A stretch of 22,485 bases of DNA from the NCBI RefSeq assembly GCF_002218085.1, contig NZ_BDUC01000022.1:1-22485 (forward strand). The letters run 5' to 3'. The notes below the pieces were generated by a model. That model made no database searches. It was not told the DNA's origin and was given only the letters and a program-made list of their open reading frames with translations. The stretch comes from Tolypothrix sp. NIES-4075. GTDB lineage: Bacteria > Cyanobacteriota > Cyanobacteriia > Cyanobacteriales > Nostocaceae. Numbering within the stretch: position 1 is the first letter of the stretch; every line of letters begins with the position of its first letter. Made by a program: the position numbers and the translations under genes. Below are positions 14,798-21,488 of the stretch, one piece after another.

Positions 14798-15305
14798 AGT
14801 TATATAAATAGTTAAAATATTCTTTCATGCTATTCAAATCGCTCATCGACTGCCTAACGTGGAATTACTAAGTTTGAGGAAAAAGCAGTCTCGTTAGATG
14901 TCGGTGAAGATAACTATAAGTATCAGGCTTTTCGAGATTTTAATGGGCTTACTGTTAGTCTCAGTTAGGGTGATTATATGTATATCTACTTATGTTTATG
15001 GCGATGAAAGGGATAGACGCGCCCTCGAAATGTAGAGATGGCTACGAATACGATGGGTGCATTCGTTGGACAATTTGGTAGCTATACACTTTATATAATA
15101 AGTTGTTAGTTACGTTTTTATTGGTAGCTATATTTGGATAGTTTGTGCGTGCGGAGGATATTTATTGGTTCGGAATGGGAGATTATTGTCCGATTGAATT
15201 GTATTTATTTTTTCGGACAATATTAGACTTATTTGCCGTCGCGGTTCGTTCGCTCAATCATTTGCACTTCAAAAACAAACATGGCTGCCTAACTGTTGAT
15301 TAAAT
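14798..15305. other. Non-coding stretch with a 9-bp inverted repeat
   Basis: No credible gene on either strand. It holds a perfect inverted repeat ATTGTCCGA / TCGGACAAT (15185-15193 and 15213-15221), two copies of TTGGTAGCTATA near 15078 and 15121, and GCCTAAC near both ends (about 14852 and 15289). This could be a remnant of plasmid backbone or a control region for the downstream minus-strand gene. Confidence 0.45.
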
Positions 15306-15956
15306 CTACAATACCGAATCAAAAATCTGTTGCGCGGTCAAGTTTAACTGTGGAAAAGCAGACGATACGATACGGTCAGTTCCCCTAAACGGGGTCATTT
15401 GATATTCGCCATCAATTAATTCGCACACAAAAATTGTAATATGATTGGGATTGCCGATAAATTTACGCCCGCCCAACGCGGCATAATCCACAATCCAGTA
15501 TTCTGGAATGCCCATTTCTTCTCTTCGAGACGCTACGCGAACATAATCCCCGAATTTATCGTAATAATCATCACGCCAGTTGGTTGAAACGACTTCGACC
15601 ACTAAGGGAACGGACGCGGGTAAAGATACGGTTGATTGCTTATCCCACAAAAGTTCATTTACAACATTGTCGTAATTTAGTACCAAAATATCAGGGGAAT
15701 AGGCAGACTCATTACCGGGTGTTTTTACAAACGCAGTTTTGGGAATGCGGTACGGTAGTCCCCGGAGCAAAAATTGAAAAGTTATTTGTGCGGCTAAAAA
15801 TCCGACAACACCTTCATGTTTGCCTGTTGGTGGGGGCATTTCGATTATCACTCCTTTGTGTAGCTCGTAGCATAAGCGTGAGTTTTCTGGATACCATTCG
15901 ATAAATTCATCAAAGGTATATAATTTTGGTTCGGTTTGTGTTTGGGTTTGGGTCAT
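15306..15956 (-). CDS. Uma2-family (DUF820) putative restriction-type endonuclease
   Basis: A Uma2/DUF820 protein of about 216 residues. I place the start at ATG 15956 (MTQTQTQTEPKLYTFDEF), because family members begin close to YTFDEF; an upstream ATG at 15992 would add 12 residues. PD-(D/E)xK-like catalytic elements are visible: SAYSPDILVL, then VVEVVSTNWRDDYYDKFGDY, then MGIPEYWIVDYAALGG. These proteins are very numerous in cyanobacteria and their biological role is unproven. Between DKFGDY and EEMGIPEYW there are seven extra residues (VRVASRR) that match a dispersed repeat. The gene stands alone on the minus strand. Confidence 0.85.
   Translation of the reverse strand: MTQTQTQTEPKLYTFDEFIEWYPENSRLCYELHKGVIIEMPPPTGKHEGVVGFLAAQITFQFLLRGLPYRIPKTAFVKTPGNESAYSPDILVLNYDNVVNELLWDKQSTVSLPASVPLVVEVVSTNWRDDYYDKFGDYVRVASRREEMGIPEYWIVDYAALGGRKFIGNPNHITIFVCELIDGEYQMTPFRGTDRIVSSAFPQLNLTAQQIFDSVL
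15522..15542 (-). repeat. 21-bp dispersed repeat inserted in-frame in the Uma2 gene
   Basis: The minus strand reads TTCGCGTAGCGTCTCGAAGA, a common cyanobacterial repeat motif. It encodes VRVASRR at a place where relatives read directly from DY to EEMGIPEYW. Exact boundaries are ambiguous by a few bases. The call rests on recalled family sequences. Confidence 0.65.
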
Positions 15957-16208
15957 AAGTAAGGAAGATCCACATATATTTGACTTTACCATCCCAAGAG
16001 AAGCGTTAATTCGTTCAAAGATCCGTCACCGATTCCTTAACAAAATTACCCCATTGGTACTTTACTACCCCAATTTTTGTAATTTTTGGCAGAGTAAAAC
16101 GCTCCGTGCGATACACACTCAAGCGTGCGGAGTACCCGCAAAGAGCGTGCGTAAGCAGCAACGCCAAAAATCGTGGTGAATGTGGGCTGTATCGTCAGTA
16201 CGTCAAAA

Positions 16209-16469
16209 TCAACTTTTATGCCGCAACTGATAGCTTACGCCCCAACCCCACTTGTAGTTTCTGAGTGTAGTATGTGTAGCGAACAGGGGGCAATAGCCGA
16301 AACACGCGGTTTTACCTGCACCCGTAGGTGCATAAAGTAGGACTGATGTCAATCCCATTTTTAAGAATTGATAGATATCATCAATTGCTTTTACGTAGTT
16401 GAAACATGCTAACCGGACGCGCGCAAAGAGCGCGTCTCTATGAGGGAGAAGACCGCGCTGTCTGAGCAA
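16209..16469 (-). pseudogene. N-terminal fragment of a DEAD/DEAH-type helicase
   Basis: Only the middle of this 86-codon frame is meaningful: YVKAIDDIYQFLKMGLTSVL followed by LYAPTGAGKT (about residues 25-54). This is the start of a superfamily 2 helicase, with a Q-motif-like region and Walker A. After GKT the expected continuation is lost and the rest (ACFGYCPLF…) is unrelated. The beginning overlaps palindromic repeat sequence at 16416-16436, and the frame overlaps the replication gene's 3' end. The fragment is truncated at both sides and is almost certainly non-functional. Confidence 0.7.
16416..16436. repeat. Palindromic repeat / hairpin after the replication gene
   Basis: GACGCGC and GCGCGTC enclose a 7-base loop (GCAAAGA). 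A related sequence, CCGCAAAGAGCGTGCG, occurs near 16137-16152. It may serve as a transcript end for the replication gene (stop at 16438), although no T-run follows. It looks like one of the dispersed palindrome families. Confidence 0.6.
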
Positions 16470-19400
16470 AGTCAGTAGTTAGTAGGGCAGTTAAGTAACC
16501 CAAGATACCATTTTTTGTACCGTTGTCTGTAAGTTGGACGGCAGATTTAAATCGGTCCGGTCCTTCCGCCTCAATGACATGCAAAATTTCCCTAACCACA
16601 TCATCAGTTTGCTCGTCTTCCAGGTTAACCACAATCAAGGGGAGGTACTCTAAGCTGAGCCACAATAGGTCGGAATCTGGCTCTGTTTCTGACTGGGTAA
16701 GGTTTTCAGAATTGTTAGTTTTGTTAGAAAAGAGAGTCTTATATAACAGAATTAACATTTTTCTCAACTTTGACCAGCCCCCAAACAATGCAGCAATTTG
16801 ACTGATTCTGGAACGAGTTATTTCCCCTTGCATAGAAGAGGCGATCGCATCCTGGGTAATTTTGGTATAATCTTTCCCAGACTCAATCAATTTACTAAAG
16901 GCTTTAAGGATTCCGTACTTGGTGCGTTGAAGTTTGTCCCCCGCGTCTGGAGATAGCCTAAAAGCGTCCAATTGTTCAAAACTGGCATCTGGTAGCTCTG
17001 TCTTGAGAAAATCTAGGTCGTAGTCAGACAGCACATAAGCGCTCAATTGCTCGTCGGGACGCAGGTTCGCTCTTAACCGACCCACCTCCTGGAGAATTTC
17101 AGCCTGAATATGCTCATCGACAAAAGCCTGAAACTCTGGACTATCCTCAACAGCGGGCTTGTTTTTTAGTAATTGATATTTTATCGCCAAAGCTCCGATA
17201 TTGGGGCACGGTGTACCAACAATCGCCAGGGCAGGAGCATCCTTGAATCTGTTAACGCCTCGCCCATCTCTAAAATGGTAGCCTTGTCCAAGAGTGGCTT
17301 TTGCTTTCCAATCGATTACCGCCAAACCTGGATGGCTCGCTTGTAGTTCTGCTAATGCAGCTGTAACTCGTAAGTCTGCCGACTCTCGGCGATCGCTACT
17401 CAGTCTCCCCATCCCGGTAACTTGTATCACACGCAGATTTTTGTAAGATGGCATTTCCTGTTTTATGTACAAAATGTTCTCAGTGTCGAGCATCGATGCC
17501 AACATTTGAGGACTGAGGGTGGCATCAAGGTAAATATTCCACTTGCACGATGAAGCTATATTGATGTGGCGATCGCTTCTGCTGTAAATTCTGAGTACCG
17601 AGCCAGTTAAATCACGCTTAAAGTAGCCAGATTCATCTCTCCAAGCCTCTAAAAAGGGTATAAACCAATTCAGCATTACATTTTCTAGTGCTTGCGCTTT
17701 CTGCCGGGAGTCTTGAGCATTTAAAGCGAGATTTGCCGCCATTGCCGATCGCCGATCTTCCCGGAGAACTGATTTAAAATCGATTCTGTCGCCTTTTTCC
17801 TGTAAAAAACTTAAATTGGGCGCTAACTCTTTCTTCAGAAACTCGATGATTTTATTTAAGTTTTCAGGTGGCGATGGCAGTAGTGCGCGGATATCGGCGT
17901 TATTCATGCCGAAGCGTCCACTATCGGGTATGTATCCTCCTCTAAAACTAGGGTCTAACAACCCCATCAATACTTGCCAAAGAGGGTCTAAGTCATGTTT
18001 GAAAAGCAAGCCAGCAGATATAAGTGTAGGGACTTTGTAGTATACTTGCTGCAAATCTTTTAGTCGCACTTCTAGAACCGATTGAGTCTCAATCAAAATC
18101 CCCGCCTCATCCCAAAAAGCGCCCGCAGAGCTATAGTCGTACCCTGGATCGATATATTCGCCGTCGTCATTCTTGGTAAAATCAATTTTTGGTTTGGGTG
18201 CGCTACTTGGATGCGCTCTTAGTTTTGATATTCCTAGCGCAGATGAATATTGAAATCGAAAGCCGAACCCGTCGCCTGATTTTGATGAGCATTGTGGTCG
18301 ATAAGTACTTTTGCCGTTACCGTCAATGATTTCGACCATTTTGGTATAGTGCGGGCAACTTTGGCAGATGGGCGAAGTTGAGGATTCTTGCACATTGATA
18401 TTCTTTTCTGCTAAGGCATGGAATAACCCAGTGCGATCGCAGTTTCCATTCGTATCTAACCTGTCTCCTTCTTTGCCCCATACCTGAAAACTTTTACCTA
18501 ATGGCGTTTTGCGTAATGGGTCAATTTTAAACCCATTGTTCCTAACTGGTAAATCTGTATACCCAGCCTCAACCGTACTTGTCGTTGGGTTTCTGTGGTC
18601 AACTGCCAGATACCACAACTGCTCGACCCCTAAATCTGATGGCTGCGCCTCACCAGCAGCGTAGGATTTACCCGCCCCAGTCCCCGATCCATCTAAAATA
18701 TGTTTCCAGCCTTTGCCTATGGCTTCAGCCAAAATTGCATTGCGGTCTGCTGCCGTAAAGTCCAATCGGGGCTTGCCCAGAGTCTCGTATTCTAAGAGCG
18801 TTGGTACTTCACCCGGTTTGATTTTAAGGACTTTGGGAGCAATTTTTGTAACAGGTTTCTTGCCAAATCCCTTAAAAGCTTTACTCAACAGCCGCTTAAT
18901 TCTATTAGCACCTTTGCTAACTAAGTACTGGAGTTCTTCAGATTTCGCGTTGCGTGCGTCACTATTCTCGCGCTCCAGATATTCGTTATAAAGCCGAGAG
19001 TCTGGCTCATCGTAACTATCTCCTTTAACGTGGTTGTCAACTTTTGGGAACTTAAACCCATACTGTTTAGCAATATGAAACAGTGTCCCAATACTGACAC
19101 CACCGCGTCGGAAACTGCGGATTTTCTGCCGAATGTTCCAAGTTGTACCTTTTATGCTTGGCGACCACTGTTCGGCTATAGCTTCTGCCTCAGTCTCACC
19201 ATAATGGCTTACCAGCGCCATCAGTACGCTTAGGCACTCCTGATAGTTGTTGCTTCCTGGCGATCGCGAGGGGATGTGCGATAGTGCCTGCTGGATTAAT
19301 TGGTCAATGTCCCATCCAACTGAGCGCGATAGTTCTTGAAACTGTTTGCGCCGGTTCTCAACTTCTTTGAGCCTGCGGGCAAATTCAATGCGCTCTTGTA

Positions 19401-20022
19401 CTACCACTTCTTGCGCTTGCTGTACCCATTCTCGCGGTAGTGTGGCGTTGGGCTGTGTTAAGGGAAATTCCGCTTTCGTTGATCCGTAAAACACGCGAGA
19501 AGCGTCTTTACACGCTGGGTCATGTGGGAACTGCTGCATCAATAGCCGCGTGCAGGCTTCTACTGTATCTGCACCCTCGACAAATTCTGGCAGTAGAAAC
19601 ACCAGACGGAACTTATGCCAATCTGGTTTGTGGCTGGCAGTTGTGTAAATTAAAGCGCAGTATTTTTGCACAAAAGGATGTGCTAGAGCCTCATCAAGGG
19701 TGAGGTCGTGCTTGTAAATCTTTGTTGTCTTGCCGTCTTCTCCCAAGATTGGCTGTCCGGCTCCGGAGCGCAGCACATCTGAATTGTCAATGTCAAGTAA
19801 AATCCAGTAGGAGCCAATCACGTTGGATTTTGCCCGCCACTTACCGTTGAGGAGTCCGGCGCACAAGGCATGACCCGATTTTACGTGGCGCTTGACATCA
19901 ACGATTGTTCCTTCTCGGTCTTTAAACTGAGACGCTAGCAACTTAAAATCCCAGACTTTATCTGTCCCGGCGGAGTTGACGGCGAATTTAAACCGGGTTT
20001 TATCTCCGAATGGGGCACTCAT
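16438..20022 (-). CDS. Plasmid replication primase-helicase (CyRepA1-like)
   Basis: A protein of about 1194 residues. I place the start at ATG 20022 (MSAPFGDK), which overlaps the stop of the upstream small ORF as ATGA; a further ATG at 20043 lies inside that ORF. The N-terminal part looks like an archaeo-eukaryotic primase/PrimPol domain: YWILLDIDNSD (about 72-82) with paired aspartates, DWHKFRLVFLL (about 134-144) and CKDASRVFYGST (about 171-182). The second half looks like a superfamily 2 helicase: Walker A DGSGTGAGKS (about 444-453), Walker B-like FWDEAG (about 636-641), LDATLSP, and a motif VI-like QEVGRLRANLR. A cysteine set lies between Walker A and the WDEA motif (GNCDR, PICQSCPHY, PQCSS), where XPD/DinG helicases bind an Fe-S cluster. 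This would start plasmid replication. Family naming is from memory. Confidence 0.7.
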   Translation of the reverse strand: MSAPFGDKTRFKFAVNSAGTDKVWDFKLLASQFKDREGTIVDVKRHVKSGHALCAGLLNGKWRAKSNVIGSYWILLDIDNSDVLRSGAGQPILGEDGKTTKIYKHDLTLDEALAHPFVQKYCALIYTTASHKPDWHKFRLVFLLPEFVEGADTVEACTRLLMQQFPHDPACKDASRVFYGSTKAEFPLTQPNATLPREWVQQAQEVVVQERIEFARRLKEVENRRKQFQELSRSVGWDIDQLIQQALSHIPSRSPGSNNYQECLSVLMALVSHYGETEAEAIAEQWSPSIKGTTWNIRQKIRSFRRGGVSIGTLFHIAKQYGFKFPKVDNHVKGDSYDEPDSRLYNEYLERENSDARNAKSEELQYLVSKGANRIKRLLSKAFKGFGKKPVTKIAPKVLKIKPGEVPTLLEYETLGKPRLDFTAADRNAILAEAIGKGWKHILDGSGTGAGKSYAAGEAQPSDLGVEQLWYLAVDHRNPTTSTVEAGYTDLPVRNNGFKIDPLRKTPLGKSFQVWGKEGDRLDTNGNCDRTGLFHALAEKNINVQESSTSPICQSCPHYTKMVEIIDGNGKSTYRPQCSSKSGDGFGFRFQYSSALGISKLRAHPSSAPKPKIDFTKNDDGEYIDPGYDYSSAGAFWDEAGILIETQSVLEVRLKDLQQVYYKVPTLISAGLLFKHDLDPLWQVLMGLLDPSFRGGYIPDSGRFGMNNADIRALLPSPPENLNKIIEFLKKELAPNLSFLQEKGDRIDFKSVLREDRRSAMAANLALNAQDSRQKAQALENVMLNWFIPFLEAWRDESGYFKRDLTGSVLRIYSRSDRHINIASSCKWNIYLDATLSPQMLASMLDTENILYIKQEMPSYKNLRVIQVTGMGRLSSDRRESADLRVTAALAELQASHPGLAVIDWKAKATLGQGYHFRDGRGVNRFKDAPALAIVGTPCPNIGALAIKYQLLKNKPAVEDSPEFQAFVDEHIQAEILQEVGRLRANLRPDEQLSAYVLSDYDLDFLKTELPDASFEQLDAFRLSPDAGDKLQRTKYGILKAFSKLIESGKDYTKITQDAIASSMQGEITRSRISQIAALFGGWSKLRKMLILLYKTLFSNKTNNSENLTQSETEPDSDLLWLSLEYLPLIVVNLEDEQTDDVVREILHVIEAEGPDRFKSAVQLTDNGTKNGILGYLTALLTTDFAQTARSSPS

Positions 20023-20288
20023 GACGCACCTCCGGTTGGGCAAGATGCGGAGTACGTCAAAAGTTGGAAAGAATACGCTAAATTTTTAAAGCTCTTGCGA
20101 TTTATCCAGTGTCTTGGGCGAATGGGAATATTTAGAAATTCGGCTAGAGGTAAAGAGTATTCTCCATCAACGGTAGCTAATTCACCCTCGACCGAGCGCA
20201 CGTTGAGAGCAATAATTCCTCGGTCTATAAGGGAAGAAAGCCATTCTTGGTAGTGGTTCTGTTTAATGTTGTCGGGCGGAGTTGTCAT
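20019..20288 (-). CDS. Small ORF coupled to the replication gene
   Basis: An 89-residue protein. Its start NHYQEWLSSLIDRGIIALNV and then RSVEGE resembles the opening of the DUF3854-containing part of large cyanobacterial plasmid replication proteins (HYQEWL…S…ALNVRSLEG). The rest (SLPLAEFLNIPIRPRHWINR…) does not. A G-rich ribosome-binding site (GGGGGGTGGC) stands before the ATG at 20288. The TGA overlaps the replication gene's ATG by 4 bp, so the two are probably translated together. It could be a replication accessory or leader ORF controlling rep translation, or the remaining N-terminal piece of a former larger Rep. Confidence 0.65.
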   Translation of the reverse strand: MTTPPDNIKQNHYQEWLSSLIDRGIIALNVRSVEGELATVDGEYSLPLAEFLNIPIRPRHWINRKSFKNLAYSFQLLTYSASCPTGGAS

Positions 20289-20382
20289 TGTGCCACCCCC
20301 CAGATGCAGCCTGGAATTTCCAAGAGAGGGAATTTAGCAATTTTACTGTTCTGTATTGATATAATAAAAATCATGATGGATG

Positions 20383-20478
20383 TCCGCCAGCATCACTGAT
20401 GGACGTTAATCGTAAGAAACGTGATGAATAGCTGTCAGCATAGCTGACGGAAGCTAGTCGTAACGATGACGACGATGA
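20383..20478. repeat. Two tandem ~48-bp hairpin units
   Basis: Both units share CAGCAT..CTGA.GGA.G.TA.TCGTAA and end GATGA. The second contains a perfect stem GTCAGC-ATA-GCTGAC (20434-20448). The first has a corresponding GTCC…GGAC hairpin with changed bases. The variation keeps the palindromic pattern, which hints at selection on structure. Confidence 0.7.
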
Positions 20479-20502
20479 GTTAGTAAGACAACTCGCGTGC
20501 AA

Positions 20503-20588
20503 GGAGCTTCCTGGTTTTTTAAACTCAAAGATTTTTTCGCAGTCGGCTAAACTTGGAAAAGGGTCAATGAGTGTACCAGGTAAGCTCC
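20503..20588. repeat. Long-range inverted repeat next to a T-run
   Basis: GGAGCTTCCTGG (20503-20514) and CCAGGTAAGCTCC (20576-20588) are complementary with one bulged base. The left arm is followed by TTTTTT (20515-20520). The pair could fold the intervening 61 bases into a large loop, as in an antisense or structured RNA. Confidence 0.5.
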
Positions 20589-20658
20589 GGGTACTTCAAC
20601 AAGAGCGCTTCACAATACCTGCAAAGTTTTCTTCCATACCCTCCATATAATTATAGTT

Positions 20659-20668
20659 CACAATTGTG
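20659..20668. promoter_or_regulatory. Operator-like palindrome CACAATTGTG
   Basis: A perfect 10-bp palindrome 56 bp before the MerR-like gene's ATG, just upstream of a possible -10 (TAGAAT, about 20692). It is a plausible autoregulatory site for the downstream protein; only position supports this. Confidence 0.4.
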
Positions 20669-20724
20669 CTTTTCTGTCAACTTTAGAGCAGTAGAATAAT
20701 TCCGTAGGAGATGGAGAAGCTGGA

Positions 20725-21273
20725 ATGAAGCGGCAACAAAGGCTTGCAAGGCTAGAAAAATCTAGAATGTTTTCCCAGAAGGAGACGGTAGAGCTTTCTG
20801 GTTTTAGTCGAAAACAATTACAAAAATTAGAGCAATTAGAAATTATTAAACCTCGTAAAATTCCAGCAGTCCTGTACAGTTGGAATCAAATAATATTTTT
20901 GAGGATTTTGTATCACTTCCGTAAAATTTGGTCGCTCCAGCAGATTGACAAAGCTTTTAAAGATTCTGAAAATCCTATTAACGCAGAAGTTATTATTGAG
21001 GATATTGACAAGTTTTTAAATGTTTATTTCGGGGAAAAGGGTGTTATTGGGAATCTTGGAATATACATCCAGTTCAATGAAGTTAACATGTCAGAGATAC
21101 GGTTCAAGGCAGCTTATAAATCAATTGTTGAGTTGCCGCATATAGTCATTGATGATGGTGTCGAGATCGGACAAGGAAAATTTACAGTTTTAAACGTGCC
21201 AAAAGTTATTGAAGAATTGAAGGTAATGGCTGAAAGCCTTAACGTGCAAGAATCCAAATTAAAAGTTATTTGA
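20725..21273 (+). CDS. MerR-like helix-turn-helix regulator
   Basis: A 182-residue protein. A winged helix-turn-helix of MerR type is at about residues 15-68: FSQKETVELSGFSRKQLQKL, EQLEIIKPRKIPAVLYSW, and then NQIIFLRILYHFRKIWSLQQ. The C-terminal 110 residues match no ligand-binding domain I recognise and carry no metal-binding cysteines. GGAG with 8-base spacing precedes the ATG. The gene diverges from the rep operon across a repeat-rich region and may regulate plasmid replication or itself. It is AT-rich and without HIP1 sites, unlike the rep gene, suggesting a different history. Confidence 0.75.
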   Translation: MKRQQRLARLEKSRMFSQKETVELSGFSRKQLQKLEQLEIIKPRKIPAVLYSWNQIIFLRILYHFRKIWSLQQIDKAFKDSENPINAEVIIEDIDKFLNVYFGEKGVIGNLGIYIQFNEVNMSEIRFKAAYKSIVELPHIVIDDGVEIGQGKFTVLNVPKVIEELKVMAESLNVQESKLKVI

Positions 21274-21280
21274 GGCGAGA

Positions 21281-21319
21281 TTCCCGTCGATGAAATTCTC
21301 TTTTTTCCACCGACGGGAA
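21281..21319. repeat. 9-bp inverted repeat after the MerR-like gene
   Basis: TTCCCGTCG (21281-21289) and CGACGGGAA (21311-21319) pair perfectly. An outer TGAGGC (21271-21276) / GCCTCA (21339-21344) pair nests around them. No T-run follows on either strand, so a standard terminator is not shown, though the position directly after the stop suggests a transcript end. Confidence 0.6.
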
Positions 21320-21437
21320 AAATTCACTCTGCAACCCTGCCTCAAAAGATTGTAACTATAAATTAAGTTGCTACAACTTTATCGGCTTTTGGTTTGTTAG
21401 AGTCGAGAGGGGATATTATTCCCCGTCCCTCTCTGTT

Positions 21438-21474
21438 AAATCTGGGCGTGCAACTTTCATCGCACCCAGCTTCC
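21438..21474 (-). ncRNA. Group II intron domain V
   Basis: Minus strand: an AGC triad, then CTGGG, upper stem TGCGAT, tetraloop GAAA, GTTGCA, a two-base CG bulge, and CCCAG. This is the domain V layout (34-base hairpin, GAAA loop, 3' two-base bulge), the catalytic centre of the ribozyme. It lies 15-50 bases after the reverse transcriptase stop. Confidence 0.9.
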
Positions 21475-21488
21475 GATATTTTTAGGGT

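Larger units (their letters stand above)
20289..20724. promoter_or_regulatory. Structured non-coding region upstream of rep: candidate origin/copy control
   Basis: A 436-bp gap between the divergent rep operon (minus) and the MerR-like gene (plus) with no good ORF. It contains tandem hairpin units (20383-20478), a long-range inverted repeat (20503-20588) and an operator-like palindrome (20659-20668). Position next to a Rep gene and this repeat content fit a plasmid origin and/or a copy-control region. This is inference from layout. Confidence 0.5.

Noticed and set aside
14846..15296. GCCTAAC at both ends of a non-coding stretch, suggestive of integron attC core sites
   Set aside because: The paired inverse cores and the long imperfect palindrome of attC are missing, and no integron integrase is present. 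Two 7-mers are expected by chance.
17816..18040. Several plus-strand open frames inside the replication gene
   Set aside because: They are mirror frames of a long coding sequence with clear motifs; none has a ribosome-binding site or recognisable domain.
20383..20478. CRISPR-like repeat pair
   Set aside because: Only two units, directly adjacent with no unique spacer, and no cas genes.
20501..20520. Terminator from AGGA-GCT-TCCT followed by GGTTTTTT
   Set aside because: The local stem is only four base pairs; the longer-range pairing with 20576-20588 is more convincing.
21281..21319. Rho-independent terminator after the MerR-like gene
   Set aside because: The stem is good but the loop is long (21 bases) and no T-run follows on either strand.
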